Shown piece after piece: positions 47,658 to 60,935 of a stretch of DNA of 64,000 nucleotides (position 1 is its first letter; the number at the start of each line of letters is the position of its first letter). Source of the DNA: Numenius arquata (taxonomy: Eukaryota > Chordata > Aves > Charadriiformes > Scolopacidae); NCBI RefSeq assembly GCF_964106895.1, contig NW_027414678.1:310001-374000 (forward strand), read 5' to 3'. A program made the position numbers and the translations under genes. Under the pieces are notes generated by a model. That model saw only the letters and a list, made by a program, of their open reading frames with translations, did no database searches and was not told the DNA's origin.

Positions 47658-50600
47658 TGGAACAATTTGCATTGCCACCCAGACTTTGGGGCTGTGCGCT
47701 TTCCTGGCCACTCTATCCTGAAAAGCACCTTTTGTTCTCTTTCTCCCAGCACCGGCCTCCAAAAATTCCAAACGTCCTGGCCTGGCTCCTACAACCCAAG
47801 GTGGCAGCCAGAACAACTCATACTTTCTTTCAAGGTCTCTGGGAACTACTTGCATTGCCACCCAGAGTTTGGGGCTGCGGGCTTTCCTGGCTGCTCTGTC
47901 CTCGCAAGAAACTTTTTTCTTTATCATTTTCCTCCACCGGGCCATAAAAATTCCTGCCGTCAGGAGCTGACTCCAACAACCAAGGTGGCAGCCAGATCAT
48001 CTTTATATTTTTAGGAACTCCTCTGGGAACTACTTGCATTGCCACCCAGACTTTGGGGCTGCGGGCTTTCCTGGCCACTCTATCCTCAAAAGAACCTTTT
48101 GTTCACTTTCTCCCAGCACCGGCCTCCAAAAATTCCAAACGATAGGAGCTGACTCCACAACCCGGGTGGCAGCCAGAACACCTCCTGCTTCTTTTGAACG
48201 TCTCTGAGAACTACTTGCATTGCCACCCAGACTTTGGGGCAGCGGGCTTTCCTGGCCACTCTATCCTCAAAAGGACCTTTTGTACACTTTATCCCCGCTC
48301 CGGCCTCCAATACGCCGATCGTCCGGAGCTGAGTCCTACTCCCAAGGTGGCAGCCAGAACAACTCTTACTTTCTTTCAAGGACTCTGGGAACTACTTGCA
48401 TTGCCACCCAGAGTTTGGGGCTGCGGGCTTTCCTGGCCACTCTGTCCTCACAAGAAACTTTTTTCTTTATCATTTTCCTGCACCGGGCCATAAAAATTCC
48501 TGCCGTCAGGAGCTGACTCCAACAACCAAGGTGGCAGCCAGAACATCTTTAGATTTTTAGGAATTCCTCTGGGAACTATTTGCATTGCCACCCAGACTTT
48601 GGGGCTGCGGGCTTACCTGGCCACTCTATCGTCAAAAGCACCTTTTGTTCTCTTTCTCCCAGCACCGGCCTCCAAAAATTCCAAACGTCCTGGCCTGGCT
48701 CCTACAACCCAAGGTGGCAGCCAGAACACCTCCTGCTTCTTTTGAACGTCTCTGGGAACTACTTGCATTGGCACCCAGACTTCGGGGCTGTGGGCTTTTC
48801 TGACCACTCTATCGTCAAAAGCACCTTTTTTTCACTTTTTACCAGCACCGGACCCCAATATGCCGACCATCCTGGCCTGGCTCCCACAGCCAAGGTGGCA
48901 GCCAGAACAACTCTTGCTTTCTTTCAAGGTCTCTGGGAACTACTTGCCTTGCCACCCAGACTTTGGGGCTGCGGGCTTTCCTCGCCACTCTATCTTGAAA
49001 AGCACATTTTTCTTTATTATATTCCTGCACCGGGTCATAAAAATTCCGACCTACAGAAGCTGATTCCCACAACCAAGAATGCCGCCAAAACACCTTTGGA
49101 TTATTAGGAACTCCTCTGGGAACTACTTGCATTGCCACCCAGACTTTGGGGCTGTGGGCTTTCCTGGCCACTCTATCCTCACAAGCACCTTTTGTTCACT
49201 TTCTCCCAGCACCGGCCTCCAAAAATTCCAAACGATAGGAGCTGACTCCACAACCCAGGTGGCAGCCAGAACACCTCCTGCTTCTTTTGAACGTCTCTGA
49301 GAACTACTTGCATTGCCACCCAGACTTTGGGGCTGAGTGCTTTCTTGACCACTCTATCCACAAAAGCACCTTTTGTTCACTTTTTCCCAGCACCGGCCTC
49401 CAATATGACGAACATCCAGAGCTGAGATCTACTCCCAAGGTGGCATCCAGAACAACTCTTACTTTCTTTCAAGGACTCTGGGAACTACTTGCATTGCCAC
49501 CCAGACTTTGGGTCTGCGGGCTTTCCTGGCCACTCTATCCTCAAAAGCACCTTTTGTTCACTTTCTCCCAGCACCGGCCTCCAAAAATTCCAAACGTCCT
49601 GGCCTGGCTCCTACAACCCAAGGTGGCAGCCAGAACAACTCTTGCTTTCTTTCAAGGTCTCTGGGAACTACTTGCATTGCCACCCAGAGTTTGGGGCTGC
49701 GGGCTTTCCTGGCCGCTCTGTCCTCAAAAGCACCTTTTGTACACTTTATCCCAGCTCCGGCCTCCAATACGCCGAGCGTCCGGAGCTGAGTCCTACTCCC
49801 AAGGTGGCAGCCAGAACAACTCTTACTTTCTTTCAAGGTCTCTGGGAACTACTTGCATTGCCACCCAGACTTTGGGGCTGCGGGCTTTCCTCGCCACTCT
49901 ATCTTCAAAAGCACCTTTTTTCTTTATTATATTCCTGCACCGGGTCATAAAAATTCCGACCTACAGAAGCTGATTCCCACAACCAGAATGCCGCCAAAAC
50001 ACCTTTGGATTATTAGGAACTCCTCTGGGAACTACTTGCATTGCCACCCAGACTTTGGGGCTGCGGGCTTTCCTCGCCACTCTATCTTCAAAAGCACCTT
50101 TTTTCTTTATTATATTCCTGCACCGGGTCATAAAAATTCCGACCTACAGAAGCTGAATCCCACAACCGGAATGCCGCCAAAACACCTTTGGATTATTAGG
50201 AACTCCTCTGGGAACAATTTGCATTGCCAGCCAGACTTTGGGGCTGCGGGCTTACCTGGCCACTCTATCGTCAAAAGCACCTTTTGTTCTCTTTCTCCCA
50301 GCACCGGCCTCCAAAAATTCCAATCGTCCTGGCCTGGCTCCTACAACCCAAGGCGGTAGCCAGAATAACTCTTGCTTGTTTTCAAGGTCTCTGGGAACTA
50401 CTTGCATTGCCACCCAGACTTTGGGGCTGTGGGCTTTCCTGGCCACTCTATCCTCACAAGCACCTTTTGTTCACTTTCTCCCAGCACCGGCCTCCAAAAA
50501 TTCCAATCGTCCTGGCCTGGCTCCTACAACCCAGGTGGCAGCCAGAACACCTCCTGCTTCTTTTGAACGTCTCTGAGAACTACTTGCATTGCCACCCAGA

Positions 50601-53297
50601 CTTTGGGGCTGAGTGCTTTCCTGGCCACTCTATCCACAAAAGCACCTTTTGTTCACTTTTTCCCAGCACCGGCCTCCAATATGACGAACATCCAGAGCTG
50701 AGATCTACACCCAAGGCTGTAGCCAGAATAACTCTTGCTTGTTTTCAAGGTCTCTGGGAGCTACTTGCATTGCCACCCACACTTTGGGGCTGTGGGCTTT
50801 CCTGGCCACTCTATCCTCAAAAGCACCTTTTGTTCACTTTCTCCCAACACCGCCCTCCAATATGCCGATCGTCCTGGCCTGGCTCCCAAAACCAAGGTAG
50901 CAGTAAGAACAACTCTTGCTTTTTTTAAAGTCTCTGGGAACTACTTGCATTGCCACCCAGACTTCGGGGCCGTGGGCTTTTCTGACCACTCTATCGTCAA
51001 AAGAACCTTTTTTTCACTTTTTCCCAGCACCGGACCCCAATATGCCGAACATCCTGGCCTGGCTCCCACAGCCAAGGTGGCAGCCAGAACAACTCTTGCT
51101 TTCTTTCAAGGTCTCTGGGAACTACTTGCATTGCCACCCAGAATTTGGGGCTGCGGGCTTTCCTGGCCACTCTGTCCTCACAAGAACGTTTTTTCTTTAT
51201 CATTTTCCTGCACCGGGCCATAAAAATTCCTGTCGTCAGGAGCTGACTCCAACAACCAAGGTGGCAGCCAGAAAATCTTTAGATTTTTAGGAACTCCTCT
51301 GGGAACTACTTGCATTGCCACCCAGACTTTGGGGCTGCGGCTTTCCTGGCCACGCTATCCTCAAAAGCACCTTTTGTTCACTTTTTCCCAGCACCGGCCT
51401 CCAATATGAAGAACATCCAGAGCTGAGATCTACACCCAAGGCTGTAGCCGGAATAACTCTTGCTTGTTTTCAAGGTCTCTGGGAACTACTTGCATTGCTA
51501 CCCAGACTTTGGGGCTGTGGGCTTTCCTGGCCACTCTATCCTCAAAAGCACCTTTTGTTCACTTTCTCCCAGCAACGGACCCCAATATGCCGAACATCCT
51601 GGCCTGGCTCCCACAGCCAAGGTGGCAGCCAGAACAACTCTTGCTTTCTTTCAAGGTCTCTGGGAACTACTTGCCTTGCCACCCAGACTTTGGGGCTGCG
51701 GGCTTTCCTGGCCACTCTATCCTCAAAAGCACCTTTTGTACACTTTATACCAGCTCCGGCCTCCAATACGCCGAGCGTCCGGAGCTGAGTCCTACTCCCA
51801 AGGTGGCAGCCAGAACAACTCTTACTTTCTTTCAAGGTCTCTGGGAACTACTTGCATTGCCACCCAGACTTTGGGGCAGCGGGCTTTCCTGGCCACTCTA
51901 TCCTCAAAAGCACCTTTTGTTCACTTTTTCCCAACACCGGCCTCCAATATGCCGATCGTCCTGGCCTGGCTCCCAAAACCAAGGTAGCAGCCAGAACAAC
52001 TCTTGCTTTTTTTAAAGTCTCTGGGAACTACTTGCATTGTCACCCAGAGTTTGGGGCTGCGGGCTTTCCTGGCCACTCTGTCCTCACAAGCAACTTTTTC
52101 TTTATCATTTTCCTGCACCGGGCCATAAAAACTCCTGCCGTCAGGAGCTGACTCCAACAACCAAGGTGGCAGCCAGAACATCTTTAGATTTTTAGGAATT
52201 CCTCTGGGAACTATTTGCATTGCCACCCAGACTTTGGGGCTGCGGGCTTACCTGGCCACTCTATCGTCAAAAGCACCTTTTGTTCTCTTTCTCCCAGCAC
52301 CGGCCTCCAAAAATTCCAAACGTCCTGGCCTGGCTCCTACAACCCAAGGTGGCAGCCAGAACACCTCCTGCTTCTTTTGAACGTCTCTGGGAACTACTTG
52401 CATTGGCACCCAGACTTCGGGGCTGTGGGCTTTTCTGACCACTCTGTCGTCAAAAGCACCTTTTTTTCACTTTTTACCAGCACCGGACCCCAATATGCCG
52501 AACATCCTGGCCTGGCTCCCACAGCCAAGGTGGCAGCCAGAACAACTCTTGCTTTCTTTCAAGGTCTCTGGGAACTACTTGCCTTGCCACCCAGACTTTG
52601 GGGCTGCGGGCTTTCCTCGCCACTCTATCTTGAAAAGCACATTTTTCTTTATTATATTCCTGCACCGGGTCATAAAAATTCCGACCTACAGAAGCTGATT
52701 CCCACAACCAAGAATGCCGCCAAAACACCTTTGGATTATTAGGAACTCCTCTGGGAACTACTTGCATTGCCACCCAGACTTTGGGGCTGCGGCTTTCCTG
52801 GCCACTCTATCCTCAAAAGCACCTTTTGTTCACTTTCTCCCAGCACCGGCCTCCAAAAATTCCAAACGTCCTGGCCTGGCTCCTACAACCCAGGTGGCAG
52901 CCAGAACACCTCCTGCTTTTTTTAAAGTCTCTGGGAACTACTTGCATTGCCACCCAGACTTCGGGGCTGTGGGCTTTTCTGACCACTCTATCGTCAAAAG
53001 AACCTTTTTTTCACTTTTTCCCAGCACCGGACCCCAATATGCCGAACATCCTGGCCTGGCTCCCACAGCCAAGGTGGCAGCCAGAACAACTCTTGCTTTC
53101 TTTCAAGGTCTCTGGGAACTACTTGCATTGCCACCCAGAATTTGGGGCTGCGGGCTTTCTTGGCCACTCTGTCCTCACAAGAACGTTTTTTCTTTATCAT
53201 TTTCCTGCACCGGGCCATAAAAATTCCTGCCGTCAGGAGCTGACTCCAACAACCAAGGTGGCAGCCAGAACATCTTTAGATTTCTAGGAATTCCTCT
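47658..53297 (+). repeat. HOR unit: X + Y + Z (31 monomers)
   Basis: Full modules X, Y and Z in order, 5,640 bp. It is followed directly by another X-Y-Z at 53,298. The offset is 5,640 bp up to about 52.1 kb and 5,641 bp afterwards, caused by one missing T in the caactttttctttatc run near 52,096. There is no W module between this unit and the next. Confidence 0.95.
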
Positions 53298-56200
53298 TGG
53301 AACAATTTGCATTGCCACCCAGACTTTGGGGCTGTGCGCTTTCCTGGCCACTCTATCGTCAAAAGCACCTTTTGTTCTCTTTCTCCCAGCACCGGCCTCC
53401 AAAAATTCCAAACGTCCTGGCCTGGCTCCTACAACCCAAGGTGGCAGCCAGAACAACTCATACTTTCTTTCAAGGTCTCTGGGAACTACTTGCATTGCCA
53501 CCCAGAGTTTGGGGTTGCGGGCTTTCCTGGCCACTCTGTCCTCGCAAGAAACTTTTTTCTTTATCTTTTTCCTGCACCGGGCCATAAAAATTCCTGCCGT
53601 CAGGAGCTGACTCCAACAACCAAGGTGGCAGCCAGAACATCTTTATATTTTTAGGAACTCCTCTGGGAACTACTTGCATTGCCACCCAGACTTTGGGGCT
53701 GCGGGCTTTCCTGGCCACTCTATCCTCAAAAGAACCTTTTGTTCACTTTCTCCCAGCACCGGCCTCCAAAAATTCCAAACGATAGGAGCTGACTCCACAA
53801 CCCGGGTGGCAGCCAGAACACCTCCTGCTTCTTTTGAACGTCTCTGAGAACTACTTGCATTGCCACCCAGACTTTGGGGCAGCGGGCTTTCCTGGCCACT
53901 CTATCCTCAAAAGGACCTTTTGTACACTTTATCCCCGCTCCGGCCTCCAATACGCCGATCGTCCGGAGCTGAGTCCTACTCCCAAGGTGGCAGCCAGAAC
54001 AACTCTTACTTTCTTTCAAGGACTCTGGGAACTACTTGCATTGCCACCCAGAGTTTGGGGCTGCGGGCTTTCCTGGCCACTCTGTCCTCACAAGAAACTT
54101 TTTTCTTTATCATTTTCCTGCACCGGGCCATAAAAATTCCTGCCGTCAGGAGCTGACTCCAACAACCAAGGTGGCAGCCAGAACATCTTTAGAGTTTTAG
54201 GAATTCCTCTTGGAACAATTTGCATTGCCACCCAGACTTTGGGGCTGCGGGCTTACCTGGCCACTCTATCGTCAAAAGCACCTTTTGTTCTCTTTCTCCC
54301 AGCACCGGCCTCCAAAAATTCCAAACGTCCTGGCCTGGCTCCTACAACCCAAGGTGGCAGCCAGAACACCTCCTGCTTCTTTTGAACGTCTCTGGGAACT
54401 ACTTGCATTGGCACCCAGACTTCGGGGCTGTGGGCTTTTCTGACCACTCTATCGTCAAAAGCACCTTTTTTTCACTTTTTACCAGCACCGGACCCCAATA
54501 TGCCGACCATCCTGGCCTGGCTCCCACAGCCAAGGTGGCAGCCAGAACAACTCTTGCTTTCTTTCAAGGTCTCTGGGAACTACTTGCCTTGCCACACAGA
54601 CTTTGGGGCTGCGGGCTTTCCTCGCCACTCTATCTTGAAAAGCACATTTTTCTTTATTATATTCCTGCACCGGGTCATAAAAATTCCGACCTACAGAAGC
54701 TGATTCCCACAACCAAGAATGCCGCCAAAACACCTTTGGATTATTAGGAACTCCTCTGGGAACTACTTGCATTGCCACCCAGACTTTGGGGCTGTGGGCT
54801 TTCCTGGCCACTCTATCCTCACAAGCACCTTTTGTTCACTTTCTCCCAGCACCGGCCTCCAAAAATTCCAAACGATAGGAGCTGACTCCACAACCCAGGT
54901 GGCAGCCAGAACACCTCCTGCTTCTTTTGAACGTCTCTGAGAACTACTTGCATTGCCACCCAGACTTTGGGGCTGAGTGCTTTCTTGACCACTCTATCCA
55001 CAAAAGCACCTTTTGTTCACTTTTTCCCAGCACCGGCCTCCAATATGACGAACATCCAGAGCTGAGATCTACTCCCAAGGTGGCATCCAGAACAACTCTT
55101 ACTTTCTTTCAAGGACTCTGGGAACTACTTGCATTGCCACCCAGACTTTGGGTCTGCGGGCTTTCCTGGCCACTCTATCCTCAAAAGCACCTTTTGTTCA
55201 CTTTCTCCCAGCACCGGCCTCCAAAAATTCCAAACGTCCTGGCCTGGCTCCTACAACCCAAGGTGGCAGCCAGAACAACTCTTGCTTTCTTTCAAGGTCT
55301 CTGGGAACTACTTGCATTGCCACCCAGAGTTTGGGGCTGCGGGCTTTCCTGGCCGCTCTGTCCTCAAAAGCACCTTTTGTACACTTTATCCCAGCTCCGG
55401 CCTCCAATACGCCGAGCGTCCGGAGCTGAGTCCTACTCCCAAGGTGGCAGCCAGAACAACTCTTACTTTCTTTCAAGGTCTCTGGGAACTACTTGCATTG
55501 CCACCCAGACTTTGGGGCTGCGGGCTTTCCTCGCCACTCTATCTTCAAAAGCACCTTTTTTCTTTATTATATTCCTGCACCGGGTCATAAAAATTCCGAC
55601 CTACAGAAGCTGATTCCCACAACCAGAATGCCGCCAAAACACCTTTGGATTATTAGGAACTCCTCTGGGAACTACTTGCATTGCCACCCAGACTTTGGGG
55701 CTGCGGGCTTTCCTCGCCACTCTATCTTCAAAAGCACCTTTTTTCTTTATTATATTCCTGCACCGGGTCATAAAAATTCCGACCTACAGAAGCTGAATCC
55801 CACAACCGGAATGCCGCCAAAACACCTTTGGATTATTAGGAACTCCTCTGGGAACAATTTGCATTGCCAGCCAGACTTTGGGGCTGCGGGCTTACCTGGC
55901 CACTCTATCCACAAAAGCACCTTTTGTTCTCTTTCTCCCAGCACCGGCCTCCAAAAATTCCAATCGTCCTGGCCTGGCTCCTACAACCCAAGGCGGTAGC
56001 CAGAATAACTCTTGCTTGTTTTCAAGGTCTCTGGGAACTACTTGCATTGCCACCCAGACTTTGGGGCTGTGGGCTTTCCTGGCCACTCTATCCTCACAAG
56101 CACCTTTTGTTCACTTTCTCCCAGCACCGGCCTCCAAAAATTCCAATCGTCCTGGCCTGGCTCCTACAACCCAGGTGGCAGCCAGAACACCTCCTGCTTC

Positions 56201-59200
56201 TTTTGAACGTCTCTGAGAACTACTTGCATTGCCACCCAGACTTTGGGGCTGAGTGCTTTCCTGACCACTCTATCCACAAAAGAACCTTTTGTTCACTTTT
56301 TCCCAGCACCGGCCTCCAATATGACGAACATCCAGAGCTGAGATCTACACCCAAGGCTGTAGCCAGAATAACTCTTGCTTGTTTTCAAGGTCTCTGGGAG
56401 CTACTTGCATTGCCACCCAGACTTTGGGGCTGTGGGCTTTCCTGGCCACTCTATCCTCAAAAGCACCTTTTGTTCACTTTCTCCCAACACCGCCCTCCAA
56501 TATGCCGATCGTCCTGGCCTGGCTCCCAAAACCAAGGTAGCAGTAAGAACAACTCTTGCTTTTTTTAAAGTCTCTGGGAACTACTTGCATTGCCACCCAG
56601 ACTTCGGGGCCGTGGGCTTTTCTGACCACTCTATCGTCAAAAGAACCTTTTTTTCACTTTTTCCCAGCACCGGACCCCAATATGCCAAACATCCTGGCCT
56701 GGCTCCCACAGCCAAGGTGGCAGCCAGAACAACTCTTGCTTTCTTTCAAGGTCTCTGGGAACTACTTGCATTGCCACCCAGAATTTGGGGCTGCGGGCTT
56801 TCCTGGCCACTCTGTCCTCACAAGAACGTTTTTTCTTTATCATTTTCCTGCACCGGGCCATAAAAATTCCTGTCGTCAGGAGCTGACTCCAACAACCAAG
56901 GTGGCAGCCAGAACATCTTTAGATTTTTAGGAACTCCTCTGGGAACTACTTGCATTGCCACCCAGACTTTGGGGCTGCGGCTTTCCTGGCCACGCTATCC
57001 TCAAAAGCACCTTTTGTTCACTTTTTCCCAGCACCGGCCTCCAATATGAAGAACATCCAGAGCTGAGATCTACACCCAAGGCTGTAGCCGGAATAACTCT
57101 TGCTTGTTTTCAAGGTCTCTGGGAACTACTTGCATTGCTACCCAGACTTTGGGGCTGTGGGCTTTCCTGGCCACTCTATCCTCAAAAGCACCTTTTGTTC
57201 ACTTTCTCCCAGCAACGGACCCCAATATGCCGAACATCCTGGCCTGGCTCCCACAGCCAAGGTGGCAGCCAGAACAACTCTTGCTTTCTTTCAAGGTCTC
57301 TGGGAACTACTTGCCTTGCCACCCAGACTTTGGGGCTGCGGGCTTTCCTGGCCACTCTATCCTCAAAAGCACCTTTTGTACACTTTATACCAGCTCCGGC
57401 CTCCAATACGCCGAGCGTCCGGAGCTGAGTCCTACTCCCAAGGTGGCAGCCAGAACAACTCTTACTTTCTTTCAAGGTCTCTGGGAACTACTTGCATTGC
57501 CACCCAGACTTTGGGGCAGCGGGCTTTCCTGGCCACTCTATCCTCAAAAGCACCTTTTGTTCACTTTTTCCCAACACCGGCCTCCAATATGCCGATCGTC
57601 CTGGCCTGGCTCCCAAAACCAAGGTAGCAGCCAGAACAACTCTTGCTTTTTTTAAAGTCTCTGGGAACTACTTGCATTGTCACCCAGAGTTTGGGGCTGC
57701 GGGCTTTCCTGGCCACTCTGTCCTCACAAGCAACTTTTTTCTTTATCATTTTCCTGCACCGGGCCATAAAAACTCCTGCCGTCAGGAGCTGACTCCAACA
57801 ACCAAGGTGGCAGCCAGAACATCTTTAGATTTTTAGGAATTCCTCTGGGAACAATTTGCATTGCCACCCAGACTTTGGGGCTGCGGGCTTACCTGGCCAC
57901 TCTATCGTCAAAAGCACCTTTTGTTCTCTTTCTCCCAGCACCGGCCTCCAAAAATTCCAAACGTCCTGGCCTGGCTCCTACAACCCAAGGTGGCAGCCAG
58001 AACACCTCCTGCTTCTTTTGAACGTCTCTGGGAACTACTTGCATTGCCACCCAGACTTCGGGGCTGTGGGCTTTTCTGACCACTCTGTCGTCAAAAGCAC
58101 CTTTTTTTCACTTTTTACCAGCACCGGACCCCAATATGCCGACCATCCTGGCCTGGCTCCCACAGCCAAGGTGGCAGCCAGAACAACTCTTGCTTTCTTT
58201 CAAGGTCTCTGGGAACTACTTGCATTGCCACCCAGACTTTGGGGCTGCGGGCTTTCCTCGCCACTCTATCTTGAAAAGCACATTTTTCTTTATTATATTC
58301 CTGCACCGGGTCATAAAAATTCCGACCTACAGAAGCTGATTCCCACAACCAAGAATGCCGCCAAAACACCTTTGGATTATTAGGAACTCCTCTGGGAACT
58401 ACTTGCATTGCCACACAGACTTTGGGGCTGCGGCTTTCCTGGCCACTCTATCCTCAAAAGCACCTTTTGTTCACTTTCTCCCAGCACCGGCCTCCAAAAA
58501 TTCCAAACGTCCTGGCCTGGCTCCTACAACCCAGGTGGCAGCCAGAACACCTCCTGCTTTTTTTAAAGTCTCTGGGAACTACTTGCATTGCCACCCAGAC
58601 TTCGGGGCTGTGGGCTTTTCTGACCACTCTATCGTCAAAAGAACCTTTTTTTCACTTTTTCCCAGCACCGGACCCCAATATGCCGAACATCCTGGCCTGG
58701 CTCCCACAGCCAAGGTGGCAGCCAGAACAACTCTTGCTTTCTTTCAAGGTCTCTGGGAACTACTTGCATTGCCACTCAGAATTTGGGGCTGCGGGCTTTC
58801 CTGGCCACTCTGTCCTCACAAGAACGTTTTTTCTTTATCATTTTCCTGCACCGGGCCATAAAAATTCCTGTCGTCAGGAGCTGACTCCAACAACCAAGGT
58901 GGCAGCCAGAACATCTTTAGATTTTTAGGAACTCCTCTGGGAACTACTTGCATTGCCACCCAGACTTTGGGGCTGCGGCTTTCCTGGCCACTCTATCCTC
59001 AAAAGCACCTTTTGTTCACTTTCTCCCAGCACCGGCCTCCAAAAATTCCAAACGTCCTGGCCTGGTTCCCACACCCAAGGTGGCAGGCAGAACAACTCTT
59101 GCTTTCTTTCAAGGTGTCTGGCAACTACTAGCATTGCTACCCAGACTTTGGGGCTGCGGGCTTTCCTGGCCACTCTATCCACAAAAGCACCTTTTGTTCA

Positions 59201-60935
59201 CTTTTTCCCAACACCGGCCTCCAATATGCTGATCGTCCTGGCCTGGCTCCCAAAACCAAGGTAGCAGCCAGAACAACTCTTGCTTTTTTTAAAGTCTCTG
59301 GGAACTACTTGCATTGTCACCCAGAGTTTGGGGCTGCGGGCTTTCCTGGCCACTCTGTCCTCACAAGCAACTTTTTTCTTTATCATTTTCCTGCACCGGG
59401 CCATAAAAATTCCTGCCGTCAGGAGCTGACTCCAACAACCAAGGTGGCAGCCAGAACATCTTTAGATTTTTAGGAACTCCTCTGGGAACTACTTGCATTG
59501 CCACCCAGACTTTGGGGCTGCGGGCTTTTCTGACCACTCTATCGTCAAAAGAACCTTATTTTCACTTTTTCCCAGCACCGGACCCCAATATGCCGAACAT
59601 CCTGGCCTGGCTCCCACAGCCAAGGTGGCAGCCAGAACAACTCTTGCTTTCTTTCAAGGTCTCTGGGAACTACTTGCATTGCCACCCAGAATTTGGGGCT
59701 GCGGGCTTTCCTAGCCACTCTGTCCTCACAATAACGTTTTTTCTTTAATATTTTCCTGCACCGGGCCATAAGAATTCCTGCCGTCAGGAGCTGACTCCAA
59801 CAACCAAGGTGGCAGCCAGAACATCTTTAGATTTTTAGGAACTCCTCTGGGAACTACTTGCATTGCCACCCAGACTTTGGGGCTGCGGCTTTCCTGGCCA
59901 CTCTATCCTCAAAAGCACCTTTTGTTCACTTTCTCCCAGCACCGGCCTCCAAAAATTCCAAACGTCCTGGCCTGGCTCCTACAACCCAGGTGGCAGCCAG
60001 AACACCTCCTGCTTCTTTTGAACGTCTCTGAGAATTACTTGCATTGCCACCCAGACTTTGGGGCTGAGTGCTTTCCTGACCACTCTATCCACAAAAGCAC
60101 CTTTTGTTCTCTTTCTCCCAGCACCGGCCTCCAATATGAAGAACATCCAGAGCTGAGATCTACACCCAAGGCTGTAGCCGGAATAACTCTTGCTTGTTTT
60201 CAAGGTCTCTGGGAACTACTTGCATTGCTACCCAGACTTTGGGGCTGTGGGCTTTCCTGGCCACGCTATTCTCAAAAGCACCTTTTGTTCACTTTTTCCC
60301 AGCACTGGCCTCCAATATGAAGAACATCCAGTGCTGAGATCTACACCCAAGGCGGCAGCCAGAACAACTCTTGCTTTCGTTCAAGGTCTCTGGGAACTAC
60401 TTGCATTGCCACCCAGACTTTGGGGCTGTGCGCTTTCCTGGCCACTCTATCCTCAAAAGCACCTTTTTTTACTTTAACCCTGCACCTGACCCCAATATGC
60501 CGAACATCCTGGCCTGGCTCCCACAGCCAAGGTGGCAGCCAGAACAAATCTTGCTTTCTTTCAAGGTCTCTGGGAACTACTTGCATTGCCAGCCAGACTT
60601 TGGGGCTGCGGGCTTTCCTGGCCACTCTATCCTAAAAAGGACCTTTTGTACACTTTATCCCAGCTCCGGCCTCCAATACGCAGATCGTCCGGAGCTGAGT
60701 CCTACTCCCAAGGTAGCAGCCAGAACAACTCTTGCTTTTTTTAAAGTCTCTGGGAACTACTTGCATTGTCACCCAGAGTTTGGGGCTGTGGTCTTTCCTG
60801 GCCACTCTGTCCTCACAAGCAACTTTTTTCTTTATCATTTTCCTGCACCGGGCCATAAAAACTCCTGCCGTCAGGAGCTGAATCCAACAACCAAGGTGGC
60901 AGCCAGAACATCTTTAGATTTCTAGGAATTCCTCT
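53298..60935 (+). repeat. HOR unit: X + Y + Z + W' (42 monomers), longest unit seen
   Basis: Modules X, Y and Z (53298-58938) are followed by W' (58939-60935; ag g c b c a e e b f c). Length is 7,638 bp, or 42 monomers. It is the only complete unit in the window with all four modules and may represent the parental arrangement. Shorter units are then deletion products; that ordering is inference. Confidence 0.93.
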
